Shown: positions 12,354-21,003 of the stretch, piece after piece
Layout: the number at the start of each line of letters is the position of its first letter
Numbering within the stretch: the stretch's first letter is position 1
Source: a virus
Virus record (IMG/VR): IMGVR_UViG_3300039412_000157
Coordinates: 1-34,521 of that record
DNA length: 34,521 nucleotides
Reading direction: 5' to 3' (one strand)
The notes under the pieces: model-generated
Seen by the model: only the letters and a program-made list of their open reading frames with translations
Told to the model about the DNA's origin: nothing
The model's database searches: none
Program-made: the position numbers and the translations under genes

Positions 12354-14570
12354 ATGGCCTCTACTCTCGATAATGTAAAAACCCAACGGACCGGAATCGC
12401 CCAGGGCGAACGCAAAAAAGAGATCGAAGGCATTGAGGTTTGGGAGAAGAAAGATAACCCACTGGACCAGGACGAGGCCCAGGAGCGGTTACGAAAGCTC
12501 ATGCAGTGGCGGCGCCAGGCCAGGATAGCACAGGCCGACAACCGCACGGAAATGGCTACCGACGAGGATTTCTACGACGGTATCCAATACACGCCCGAAG
12601 ATCTCAACATCTTACTTAACCGCAACCAGGCCCCCCTTGTCTATAACGTCACAAAGAACACAATCAACTGGCTGCTCGGCACCGAGCGCAAATCCCGCAT
12701 AGACTACCGCATACTGCCCCGAAAGAAGAAGGGCGCTCAATCCGCGAAGATCAAGACGAAGATGTTTAAGTACATCAACGACGTCAATAAGGGCGAGTAT
12801 ATGCGGTCCCTTGCCTTTGAGGATTGCGTCAAGGCCGGCCTGGGATGGATAGAAGTGGGAGCCCGTAACGTGAAATGGGATGAGCCCATATTCATCCGGC
12901 GTGAAACCTGGCGTAATATTTGGTTTGACCACCTATGCCGCGAGCCGGACGGCCGCGATCAGCGATTCCTCTTCCGCGAAAAGTGGGTTGACCTGGACGT
13001 GGCCATTGGTCTGTTTCCCGAGCGTGGCGAACGCATAAAGGTCCAGGCCGAATCAGTCAATAGTATGTATCCGTATCTTCCCGACGACGTGGTTATCACC
13101 GATTATGCGTCGGAGTTTGATATGGAAAGTGATCTTTCTATCTTCTACGGCGGGCCCTGGGATGGCGCGCGGCAGCGGGTAAAGCTGATCGAGGGCTGGT
13201 ACCGGATGCCGCAGCGAGTGAAGATCATGCAGATGCGTGACGAGGACACGCCCTACGGGGCCCTGGACGGCGCAATCTACCGGCCGGAGTGGGAAGAGCA
13301 CAAATACCTGGTCGAAGGTAAATACTTCACGACGTACGAAACATTGAAGATGGTTATACGTCATGCCATTTGGGTAGGCAAGACGTTCTTACAAGATAGC
13401 CTCAGCCCCTATAATCACGACCGATTCCCCTTTATTCCTTTCTTCTGTTACCGCCGCCAGCGCGACGGCATGCCCTACGGCGTCATTCGGGATATACGCG
13501 ACCCGCAAGACGATCTGAACAAGAGGCGCAGTAGGTCACTGTTCTTGCTGACGGCAAAGCAAGTTATCGCCGAGAAAGGCGCGGTTGATAATAAGAACGA
13601 GGCATCCGAAGAGCTGCATAGGCCCGACGGATGGGTGGACACTAACCCTGGTAAGAAGTTTGAGGTTATTACCCAGGAACAGTTAGCCAAGGAACATGTC
13701 GAGCTGGCCCGTGACGACGAGCGATTCATTCAGAATATCGCTGCCGGCACTACCGAAGAGAACCTGGGCCATGAAACCAATGCAATATCCGGCAAGGCAA
13801 TCCAGGCCCGCGAATCCCAGGGGCTTACGACTTCCGGCGTGGTGTTTGACAATTACTACTTCGGCTTCCAGCTCGAGGGAGAGGTCCTTAACTCGCTGAT
13901 CGAGCAATTCAAAGACAAACAGGAAGAGTTCCGCGTAACCGGCGACGAATCGAAGGATGAGTTTGTCGAGGCAAATAAGTGGAATCCGGAAACGAGAACA
14001 TTTGAGAACAGCATCACGGAATCAAAGGCTGATTTCTATATCGGCAAACAGGACTTCCGCGAAACTATCCGGCTCGCGCAGATGGATAAGCTGAGTGAAA
14101 TGATAATGAACTTGAGTAAGGCTATGCCGGAAGTAGCTATCAAATTACTCGACCTGGTTGTGGACTTCATGGACGACTTCGAGCATCAAGACGAAATGGT
14201 TGCCCGTATCCGCGACATTAACAAGATGCACGCTCCGGAAGATGAAATGACCAAAGAGGAACGCGAGGCCTTGAAGCAACAGAAAGAAAAAGCCCAGGCA
14301 GAGCAAGAGGCCATAAAACAGATGCAAACGGCCCTGGCCCAGCTCAACCTACAGATGGCTCAGGCTAAAGTGGACGCCGAACAGGCGAAGGCATTTAAGA
14401 CAAAGATCGATGCCGTGGAAAAGAAGCTCGACGGCTTCTTGAAGGCTGTGGAAACAGCGACGGCACTTTTGGCCAATCCCGCGGCGGTTGCGGCTGCCGA
14501 CAAGCTGATTAAAGAAGCAGAAGCCTCGCCAGGAGGCGGGGATAATAAAAAAGAGGAGGTACAACAGTAG
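12354..14570 (+). CDS. Portal protein (P22 gp1-like)
   Basis: At 738 residues it is close to the size of P22 gp1 (about 725). The region around residues 80-125 (NQAPLVYNVTKNTINWLLGTERK) matches the family pattern in which a polyvaline-type stretch leads into the stem and wing. The C-terminal 100 residues are a long Gln/Glu/Lys/Ala coiled coil, as in P22-like portals whose C-terminus forms the barrel inside the capsid. Twelve copies form the ring through which terminase drives DNA. ATG 12354 directly follows the terminator T-tract, with CAGGAG about 10 bases upstream. It overlaps the next gene by one base (TAGTG). Confidence 0.92.
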   Translation: MASTLDNVKTQRTGIAQGERKKEIEGIEVWEKKDNPLDQDEAQERLRKLMQWRRQARIAQADNRTEMATDEDFYDGIQYTPEDLNILLNRNQAPLVYNVTKNTINWLLGTERKSRIDYRILPRKKKGAQSAKIKTKMFKYINDVNKGEYMRSLAFEDCVKAGLGWIEVGARNVKWDEPIFIRRETWRNIWFDHLCREPDGRDQRFLFREKWVDLDVAIGLFPERGERIKVQAESVNSMYPYLPDDVVITDYASEFDMESDLSIFYGGPWDGARQRVKLIEGWYRMPQRVKIMQMRDEDTPYGALDGAIYRPEWEEHKYLVEGKYFTTYETLKMVIRHAIWVGKTFLQDSLSPYNHDRFPFIPFFCYRRQRDGMPYGVIRDIRDPQDDLNKRRSRSLFLLTAKQVIAEKGAVDNKNEASEELHRPDGWVDTNPGKKFEVITQEQLAKEHVELARDDERFIQNIAAGTTEENLGHETNAISGKAIQARESQGLTTSGVVFDNYYFGFQLEGEVLNSLIEQFKDKQEEFRVTGDESKDEFVEANKWNPETRTFENSITESKADFYIGKQDFRETIRLAQMDKLSEMIMNLSKAMPEVAIKLLDLVVDFMDDFEHQDEMVARIRDINKMHAPEDEMTKEEREALKQQKEKAQAEQEAIKQMQTALAQLNLQMAQAKVDAEQAKAFKTKIDAVEKKLDGFLKAVETATALLANPAAVAAADKLIKEAEASPGGGDNKKEEVQQ

Positions 14571-15661
14571 TGGCGATTTCCCTTATAAATTCTACAGGAG
14601 AGGAATTGAAGCTGCCCACGAAGGCGGCGAGGGAGTTCTTTAGCTGCCCGAAAGGCATTAACAAGGTCATGTGTCTGCCGTGCTCTGACAAGATTGAACC
14701 CCAGGGCGAAGCGGCCATGACGAAAATCTATGAGATCAAGAACATTAAACGGAAGAAGAAAATGGCGGGCACGGTGGTAATCCGGATGGGCGGGGTGGGC
14801 GATCTGCTTATGCTGTCCTCGGGATTGCGTGAACTGAAACGGCGTGGCGAGCTGCTTACGCTGGCAACGATACCGGAGAACATGGCTTTTCTAAAGGCCC
14901 TGGACATAGGCAACGTGATCTCGATTGAAGATCTCGGCCGGTACGAGTTTGAACGGGTTAGAGATCTGCGGTTTGCGGTTGAGCCTAAAGAAATGGGCTC
15001 TATCTGCAAATCTGATTGGGCTACCTACACGACGAAGGACCGCTCGGATGCCTTCGACGAACTGTTAGGAGTAGCCCCTGCACGGAAACGGTTTTTGATT
15101 CCAAAGGTAACCGTACCGCCGACGCTATTGAAAGAGATATATCCCTACGAGAAGGGCGGTTTTATCCTGGTGAACGGCTCCATGGGAGCCTCGGCACGGG
15201 CGATAATCATAAAATATCTTGTGCCGCTTTGTAAAAAGCTGGTGAAGCTGACCGGCGGCATGCCTGTGGTCTTAATGGGAACCTCGCAGAACTGGAACCA
15301 TGAGGTAGTAAAGAATATCAGCGTACCAGGCGTCGTCAATGTCATTGACAAGACAAACACGGAGGAAATGATCGCGCTTTGCTCCCTGGCCAGCCTGGTG
15401 ATTACGCCGGATACCGGCACTCTTCATATTGCCGCGGCACTCAAGAAGAAAACGCTGGCCCTATTCGGGAACATAAACCCGAGGACCCGCATATCGTATT
15501 ACTCGACGGTCCATGCGCTTTATCCCCAGGGCGAGCTCTATTGTATTCCATGCTGGGATACGCACCCGTGCATAAGCAAAGCTGGCGAGCAGACAAAGTG
15601 TATGAAACTTTTAACACCGGACCGCGTGGTGAACGCGGCAAAGGAAGTAGGAGGATTCTAA
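14570..15661 (+). CDS. Glycosyltransferase family 9 (heptosyltransferase-like) with N-terminal extension
   Basis: A 363-residue GTG-start protein with GAGGAGG upstream. Residues 68-80 (TVVIRMGGVGDLLM) are the N-terminal Rossmann motif of GT9 ADP-heptose:LPS heptosyltransferases. Residues 279-292 (TPDTGTLHIAAALKK) and LFGNINPRTR at 298-307 are the matching nucleotide-sugar motifs of the C-terminal domain. The first 64 residues are not part of GT9; they hold a CLPC pair and resemble a separate small domain fused in front of an internal MAGTVV. A C-x2-C-x5-C-x9-C cluster near 325-344 could bind metal. It is the first gene of the glycan cassette. Likely role: transfer of heptose or a related sugar. 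Confidence 0.85.
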   Translation: MAISLINSTGEELKLPTKAAREFFSCPKGINKVMCLPCSDKIEPQGEAAMTKIYEIKNIKRKKKMAGTVVIRMGGVGDLLMLSSGLRELKRRGELLTLATIPENMAFLKALDIGNVISIEDLGRYEFERVRDLRFAVEPKEMGSICKSDWATYTTKDRSDAFDELLGVAPARKRFLIPKVTVPPTLLKEIYPYEKGGFILVNGSMGASARAIIIKYLVPLCKKLVKLTGGMPVVLMGTSQNWNHEVVKNISVPGVVNVIDKTNTEEMIALCSLASLVITPDTGTLHIAAALKKKTLALFGNINPRTRISYYSTVHALYPQGELYCIPCWDTHPCISKAGEQTKCMKLLTPDRVVNAAKEVGGF

Positions 15662-15663
15662 CC

Positions 15664-16221
15664 ATGCAAGAAAACATATTCGACATACCGAGCACGACTA
15701 CGCGGATAGAGTGTTACGTTCTTTTTGAACTGGCATCGAAACTATTACCAGGGAGTACCCTGGTCGAGATCGGCACCGGCGCCGGCCGCGTGACGGCAGT
15801 GTTGGCCGATGCAGTAGCCGGCAAGGGCTCTATACTTTATACGGTTGATAACTACTCGCAAAACGAGAAGTACGAAAGTTACGGCAACTGGAACCTGGAC
15901 AATACGAAAAGATGGATGGCAAAGCTCAATGTCGGCGGGCATGTCCAGTATATCCAGGCCGATAGCGTAACCACCGGAAAGACGTTTGAGCATCCGGTTG
16001 ACTTCCTTTACCTGGACGGAGCGCACCGGTACAAAGACGTATGTGCCGATATTGCCGCCTGGTATCCGCGGGTAAAGAACGGCGGGATTATCGCCGGCCA
16101 TGATTTTGATTTCAACTGCGACGACGGCCGCAACGTGATTAAGGCAGTGTTTGACAAGCTGGTGAAGTTTCCGGACAAGGCCATGACCGTACGCGAAAGG
16201 GTATGGTGGATGGAGAAATGA
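15664..16221 (+). CDS. Class I SAM methyltransferase (Methyltransf_24-like)
   Basis: 185 residues from ATG 15664, with GGAGG 9 bases upstream; an upstream in-frame start lies inside the GT9 gene and is rejected. Motif I is VEIGTGAGR (34-42). The acidic motif after strand 2 includes TVDNY (60-64), and FLYLDGAHRYKDV (114-126) followed by NGGIIAGHDF (139-148) is typical of the CmcI/rhamnosyl O-methyltransferase type, where Asp and His residues bind a metal. Substrate is probably a sugar hydroxyl, judged by the neighbours. The stop overlaps the next gene (ATGA). Confidence 0.85.
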   Translation: MQENIFDIPSTTTRIECYVLFELASKLLPGSTLVEIGTGAGRVTAVLADAVAGKGSILYTVDNYSQNEKYESYGNWNLDNTKRWMAKLNVGGHVQYIQADSVTTGKTFEHPVDFLYLDGAHRYKDVCADIAAWYPRVKNGGIIAGHDFDFNCDDGRNVIKAVFDKLVKFPDKAMTVRERVWWMEK

Positions 16222-16547
16222 ATTGTCCAAGAAGAAGCGAAGCGCCCTATCAAATTACAGAGCCACCCGATAGCTGGGATAACCAGGACGGAACATGCTC
16301 TTATTGTGGGAGTATCTCACCGGCAGAAATGTTTAGGCGAGTAGAGGCTGGGGTGAAAGTAGAACCGACTGATAAAAATTACAAAATCTATATCGGTCAA
16401 AACAAGTTTTACCTACAGCATTTGACGGTCGAAGAACGTCACAAGTTTATAAAGCTGTATAACGACAAGGTAATGCAAATGGCCTATCCAGGATACTTTT
16501 ATCGCCTTCCTTTCTTTATGAAGGTCATAAAGAAGGAGGACGCATGA
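16218..16547 (+). CDS. Small zinc-finger-like protein of the glycan cassette
   Basis: A 109-residue protein from ATG 16218, which overlaps the methyltransferase stop and has GGAG upstream. It contains DGTCSYCGSISPAEMF at about 29-44, a C-x2-C knuckle; an earlier Cys4 may join it. The rest (IYIGQNKFYLQHL, HKFIKLYNDKV) looks like a small mixed domain. Proteins of this type are found in phages as hypothetical proteins. It overlaps the next glycosyltransferase by 4 bases, so it is fully embedded in the cassette. Function unknown. Confidence 0.65.
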   Translation: MNCPRRSEAPYQITEPPDSWDNQDGTCSYCGSISPAEMFRRVEAGVKVEPTDKNYKIYIGQNKFYLQHLTVEERHKFIKLYNDKVMQMAYPGYFYRLPFFMKVIKKEDA

Positions 16548-17341
16548 ACATAGCCGTCTGCATGTGTTTGAAATCTTCCGAAGGCATCGAGGCCTACTAT
16601 GTCGATATGGCCCTCAAGAGCCTTCTGCCCTATGTCAGCGTCGTATATGTCCAGGACCAGGGATGCACGGATGATACGATCGAGATTATTAAAGTGACCG
16701 TAGGCGATAAGATTCCCCTGGTGATCGAGCAAGAGTTTAATCCGCTGCCGCGTTTCAGCATGGGCTACAACGAGCCAAAGTACCGGAATAAGGCGATCGA
16801 ACGCTGCGAGGAAGTGTTTAGTCCGGAGTGGATATTGCAGTGCGACGCCGACGATATATTCACGCCGCACCTGTTTGAAACGATACTGGCGACGGACCTT
16901 ACAGGCATTAACGGTTTTTTCTATGCTTCGGACCGCTTCATCACGCCGGAGTATAAGAGCGGTTGGCGCGGAGATCTCATCGAGTACGGCGGGCGCATGT
17001 GGGTTGACCCTCATTACAAGTTTTGGCGGGCAAGCTGCCGCGTGAGGTATCCGGACCGCGAGGGCGGGCAGTTCCATAACGTGCCGACAAATGACCCCTC
17101 GCCGCTGCTTTGCGTCGATGGCATCTGTAATATACATCTGCATAGAATGTTTGGCCCGAAGTCCTGGAACTTTTGGAGAAGCGACGGCGACGTGTTCGAG
17201 GAAAAGACGCCGTTCAATCCCCGTACACAGGCCCCTAAATGGTTTTCGAGCCCGCAGAATATGGGAAGCGCGGTCAAGGTAGATTATCCCTGGCCGGACT
17301 TCATACTGAACAAATGGAAGGAATGGGCCACCTATGACTAA
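16544..17341 (+). CDS. Family 2 glycosyltransferase (GT-A fold)
   Basis: A 265-residue protein. The N-terminus (NIAVCMCLKSSEG...AYYVDMALKSLLPYVSVVYVQDQGCTDDT) has the GT2 pattern of a first strand followed by a D-x-G-C/S-x-D-x-T loop near 38-45. The DxD-like nucleotide-sugar and metal motif is CDADD at 100-104. Its size fits soluble GT2 enzymes without membrane spans. Substrate unknown. It overlaps both neighbours by 4 and 8 bases, showing tight coupling within the cassette. Confidence 0.82.
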   Translation: MNIAVCMCLKSSEGIEAYYVDMALKSLLPYVSVVYVQDQGCTDDTIEIIKVTVGDKIPLVIEQEFNPLPRFSMGYNEPKYRNKAIERCEEVFSPEWILQCDADDIFTPHLFETILATDLTGINGFFYASDRFITPEYKSGWRGDLIEYGGRMWVDPHYKFWRASCRVRYPDREGGQFHNVPTNDPSPLLCVDGICNIHLHRMFGPKSWNFWRSDGDVFEEKTPFNPRTQAPKWFSSPQNMGSAVKVDYPWPDFILNKWKEWATYD

Positions 17342-18641
17342 ATACGCGACCGCAGTTATACCCTATTGTCATACGCCGGTATGGATACAGATTTGCGTGG
17401 CGGCTTTCAAGGAGTTCAAGAACGACCGAGATCTCGAGATCATGGTCATTGATAACTGTACCTACGGCCGCGGCGAAACCATAAAGGCAATAACTGAAAC
17501 AGCGCTCGGTGAAGGCGTGAAGGTAATACCCCAGGGGAAGCAAGTCACCGATGGCCGGTATTATACTTCCCATGCCTCGGCCATTGATTACGCTGTCCAG
17601 TTTATCGAAACGCCGTACATGTTTGCGACGGAATCCGATGTTACGCCGGTCCGTGACGGCTGGCTCGATTGGTATGCGTCATTCGTCCAGGACGAAGGCA
17701 CGGCCATGGTGGGCTGGTACTGGCCCGAAAGGCATTATATCAATCCGAGCTGGACGCTTCTCAATATGCGGATACTCCGGATGATAGCCGAGGAAATCCG
17801 GAATAACAGGGAAACCGTCTTTGTGAAAGGCGAGGGATACAGGGAACGCTTTAATCAAGAGCATTGGAAAGATCTGATAGAGCAAGGCATGTTTGGTCCG
17901 TTCAGCGAAATGCGTGGCTTTACCAACGGCCTGGATATTCCAGGCGGGATTAACCATCAAGTGCCGGCCTATGGCCATGACACGGGGAGCTGGCTCTATT
18001 ACCGGCTTTCCAATCAGTATGAATGTGCCAGGGTGCCAGGTGGTACGGTATTGATACCGGATTGGCAAGCGATCGGGGCCCCGCCGCAAGATTACCAGTT
18101 CGTCGGACCGTCAGAGGCCGAAGCGTACTTGAAACATCATTGTGCCGGCACGGTATCTCACAACTTCGAGAAACAGCTTATCATTACTGAATGGGAAGCC
18201 CTTTGCCTCGAGTGGTGGATGAAAAGAGAGTACCGGCTATGGGAAGAGATTGTACCGGAGTTCGTAAGAAAAGAATCGATAGCGAAGGGCCTTATCCCGA
18301 AACTTGAAGATCAGATGGCCCAGGCAAACAGAAGCGTTCATATTCTACGGCCTGGCGATAAGGTGCGGGCCTACCATTACGAAATGTGCGAATCGATACG
18401 CGGCCAGGTTGAAGAATACAAGATACCTGGTACCGGCCTGGATGGTGAGATCGTCGGCTGGAACGGTGACCTGGGCGGCTTTGTCGTAAGGTTTGAAAAC
18501 GGGAAACCGCCGAACGATGAGGAAACGAAGAAAGCGCGGTGCTTACACTTTGGTCATGCTCCCGAGTATTTCCGGCTGCATGAGATAGACGGCCAATGGT
18601 ACGCGGTGTTTCACCCGCACATGCTGGTAAAGAGGAAGTGA
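17334..18641 (+). CDS. GT2-like glycosyltransferase with extra C-terminal domain
   Basis: A 435-residue protein. Residues 1-250 have the GT-A layout: ATAVIPYCHTPVWIQ as first strand, IMVIDNCTYG as the second with its Asp, and TESDVTPVRDGW at 99-110 in the place of the DxD region. The ESD triplet is unusual and may alter metal use. A C-terminal block of about 100 residues (near 335-435, RPGDKVRAYHYEM ... FRLHEIDGQWYAVFHPH) is beta-rich with two Trp/Gly patches and resembles a separate binding domain; I do not recognise it. It could be inactive as a transferase, but the fold assignment is reasonable. Confidence 0.72.
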   Translation: MTKYATAVIPYCHTPVWIQICVAAFKEFKNDRDLEIMVIDNCTYGRGETIKAITETALGEGVKVIPQGKQVTDGRYYTSHASAIDYAVQFIETPYMFATESDVTPVRDGWLDWYASFVQDEGTAMVGWYWPERHYINPSWTLLNMRILRMIAEEIRNNRETVFVKGEGYRERFNQEHWKDLIEQGMFGPFSEMRGFTNGLDIPGGINHQVPAYGHDTGSWLYYRLSNQYECARVPGGTVLIPDWQAIGAPPQDYQFVGPSEAEAYLKHHCAGTVSHNFEKQLIITEWEALCLEWWMKREYRLWEEIVPEFVRKESIAKGLIPKLEDQMAQANRSVHILRPGDKVRAYHYEMCESIRGQVEEYKIPGTGLDGEIVGWNGDLGGFVVRFENGKPPNDEETKKARCLHFGHAPEYFRLHEIDGQWYAVFHPHMLVKRK

Positions 18642-18642
18642 C

Positions 18643-19332
18643 ATGGCATTAAGCTCGGCAGAGGGTAAGGACCTCTTTGTTGATTGGATAAAGAACTTTG
18701 CGACCCTTTATAAATATACGAGGTACCTTGACATAGGCTGCGGCGCCGGCCTTTACGGGATACTCATACGGCAGATTACCACGCCGGAGTTCCTACGGCA
18801 ATTCACGACAAGCGCCTGGTGGGGCGAAGTTCCGGAGATTATTGTCGATGCTGTTGAGGTATTTCCCGAGTATATCAAACGGTATGGCATAGACAAGATA
18901 TACAACAACATAACCGTCGCGGATATTCGGCAGATCTACCAGGACATTAAAAACTACGACGTCATAATCATGGGTGACGTGCTCGAGCACATGACGAAGG
19001 AAGAAGCGATCGAGGTTGTTAATGCACTTAAAACGAAGTGCTGTTTTATATGGGCGGCGCTTCCCATGGAGTTTGAAGGCAAAAGATGGTCACACGGCTA
19101 TCTCCAGCTTCCGGAAGAGTGGGAGGAAAACCCGTACGGAAAGCACTTGCACGATTGGACAGTTAATGAATTGAAGGAAGCATTTAACCCGCTTTGGATT
19201 GTGCCGTTTATTCAAACGGGCACGATGCTTATAGAAGGCGAGATAGTGCCCGATATTTGGCAGATTGTGGCGCATGCAAAAATAGCTGATGCAACCAGGA
19301 GGGCGAATGAAGCCAAGCAAAGTGCCGGATGA
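18643..19332 (+). CDS. Class I SAM-dependent methyltransferase
   Basis: A 229-residue protein starting one base after the previous stop, with AAAGAGGAAG upstream. Motif I is YLDIGCGAGLYG (28-39). IMGDVLEHMTKEEA near 110-123 is the post-motif typical of Methyltransf_11/23-type enzymes (xxDVLEH). The insert between motif I and the DVLEH segment (VVDAVEVFPEYIKRYG) contains the acidic SAM-ribose contact. Substrate unknown; given the neighbours, a sugar or small metabolite is more likely than DNA, and no NPPY-type DNA methylase motif is present. Confidence 0.82.
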   Translation: MALSSAEGKDLFVDWIKNFATLYKYTRYLDIGCGAGLYGILIRQITTPEFLRQFTTSAWWGEVPEIIVDAVEVFPEYIKRYGIDKIYNNITVADIRQIYQDIKNYDVIIMGDVLEHMTKEEAIEVVNALKTKCCFIWAALPMEFEGKRWSHGYLQLPEEWEENPYGKHLHDWTVNELKEAFNPLWIVPFIQTGTMLIEGEIVPDIWQIVAHAKIADATRRANEAKQSAG

Positions 19333-20239
19333 GAGAGTATTCGAGCGATTCATGTCGGACGACCTGGTGACCAGGTATGATTCCTCGGCCATGTTTGGCC
19401 CGAGCTCATGCGAGGTCCACAGGCACATGTGGTACGAGTTCAAGGGCGAAAAGAGGCATGGCGGGGAAAACAGGACAATAGGGCTCGGATGGCTATTGTA
19501 CGGATTTGTGCGGGCGATCAGGCCGAAGGTGATTGTCGAAGTGGGCTGCGCCGGCTCTACCATCTGCATGCTGTGGGGATTGAAACACAACACCTATTAT
19601 CCGGAGCCCGAGGGGCATCTATACGGGATAGATAATTTTTGGTGGGGCGACCCGATGGAACGGGATGGCAAGGTTGCCACGCTTCCTTATTTCCATTTCA
19701 TAGATGAGCTCAAAGAGCTCGGTTTGGAAGATCTCATTACCTTCTATCACGATAGCAGCCAGGTTATCGGGCCTACCTGGGATAAGCCTATTGATATGCT
19801 CATGGTTGACGGCGACCACGCGAAGGAAGCGGTATTAGCGGATTGGCAGAATTTCTCAAAATGGATAGTACCAGGCGGTTATGCCTTCTTCCATGATCTG
19901 ATTGCGATACCTAATCAGATCGGCTACCCGCTGGAAGAGATTGTAGGGCCGGACTTCACCTTCATGTGCGAGCCGGACCACTTGAGCCTGGGCATCATGC
20001 AAAAGAAATTTACCGTCAATTACGATGCGGTCATAGACACAAGGTTCAGATCAAGGCTCGAGGATAAAAACGAAACATGTATTACGCTGATGAACGCCAG
20101 GGATTCCGGCGTCGTCGCGCCGTACAACGGCCGTTATTTCCCGCGACCCGATAAGTGGAATGAAGTGGTAAACCGGTGGGCTGATGAGGGCAAGATCACC
20201 GAGGAAGATAGGAAAGATTGGATTGATGGGAGCTTCTAA
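19307..20239 (+). CDS. Class I SAM methyltransferase, Methyltransf_24/CmcI-like
   Basis: 310 residues from ATG 19307, chosen because CAGGAGGG lies 5 bases upstream; it overlaps the previous gene by 26 bases. Motif I is VEVGCAGST (77-85), the SAM-ribose segment is GIDNF (107-111), and MLMVDGDHAKEAVLADW (164-180) plus PGGYAFFHDL (189-198) form the metal-binding motifs of CmcI-like O-methyltransferases. It is a second and longer member of the same broad type as the enzyme at 15664. The C-terminal 90 residues have no close motif. The stop shares a base with the next ATG. Confidence 0.82.
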   Translation: MKPSKVPDERVFERFMSDDLVTRYDSSAMFGPSSCEVHRHMWYEFKGEKRHGGENRTIGLGWLLYGFVRAIRPKVIVEVGCAGSTICMLWGLKHNTYYPEPEGHLYGIDNFWWGDPMERDGKVATLPYFHFIDELKELGLEDLITFYHDSSQVIGPTWDKPIDMLMVDGDHAKEAVLADWQNFSKWIVPGGYAFFHDLIAIPNQIGYPLEEIVGPDFTFMCEPDHLSLGIMQKKFTVNYDAVIDTRFRSRLEDKNETCITLMNARDSGVVAPYNGRYFPRPDKWNEVVNRWADEGKITEEDRKDWIDGSF

Positions 20240-21003
20240 TGTTTGAGATTGGCGAAGATGTAACGATTGAGCCAGGGGCCATTGTAAACGTGAAGGAAGG
20301 GCGTATCGGTGACCGGTCCATAATCCGGTCCGGAGCCCGCATAGAAGGATACAGGGTGGTCCTGGGCACGGAATCATATCTCGATCACGGCGCCTGGATA
20401 GGCGGCGGGTCCTGTTTTGACGAGTGCGCTTTCCTCAATGCCGGATGCTGGCTGCACCTGGGATGGAACGGGCAGATCAATATTGCCAGGGGAGTTACGA
20501 TCGGTGACGAAGTGGGCCTGGGTATCGAAACAAAGATATTCACTCACGGCGCTTATCTTCCTATCGACTACGGATTTCCGGCACAGTGGGCGCCGGTGAA
20601 AATAGGCAGCCGCGTATGGTTGCCGAGCGCATGGGTTAATCCAGGCGTGACGATCGGGGATAACGTGGTTGTGGGTGCACGGTCCTTAATCAACCGAGAT
20701 TTACCGGCCGGCTGCTTTGCAGCGGGTATTCCGGTCAAGATAATTGAAGAGGATAAATACCCTGTTGCCGCTGATTTTGCCGCAATAACGTGGAGAGCTG
20801 GTGAAACTGTTTTTGATGTTTTAAGAAGAACGATCGACGGGCCCGTGACGGAAGAAAGCGAAAAGATGAAAAACCAGTTTCGACGTAACGGGATAAGATT
20901 CAAGTATTACGCAAAAGATGGGGAGTATGTACCGTGGAAAGAGTGCTCGCAATCGGCAGCCACATCGACGACATTGAGATCGGCTGCGGAGGCTCGTTGC
21001 TGA
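20239..21003 (+). CDS. Left-handed beta-helix (hexapeptide repeat) acyltransferase
   Basis: A 254-residue protein. Residues 1-180 are successive hexapeptide turns (IGEDVTIEPGAIVN, IGDRSIIRSGARI, IGDEVGLG, IGDNVVVGARSLI). THGAY at 102-106 supplies the likely catalytic His103, as in maltose/sugar O-acetyltransferases such as NodL, WecH and VatD types. The enzyme probably forms a trimer and transfers acetyl from acetyl-CoA to a sugar. Residues 185-254 form a helical and basic tail outside the family. The gene ends 70 bases inside the deacetylase gene, an unusually long overlap. Confidence 0.88.
   Translation: MFEIGEDVTIEPGAIVNVKEGRIGDRSIIRSGARIEGYRVVLGTESYLDHGAWIGGGSCFDECAFLNAGCWLHLGWNGQINIARGVTIGDEVGLGIETKIFTHGAYLPIDYGFPAQWAPVKIGSRVWLPSAWVNPGVTIGDNVVVGARSLINRDLPAGCFAAGIPVKIIEEDKYPVAADFAAITWRAGETVFDVLRRTIDGPVTEESEKMKNQFRRNGIRFKYYAKDGEYVPWKECSQSAATSTTLRSAAEARC

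Noticed and set aside
15379-15663. Extended 280-residue form of the first methyltransferase
   Set aside because: The extra N-terminal part lies wholly inside the GT9 gene; the internal ATG at 15664 has a strong ribosome site and begins just before the family fold.
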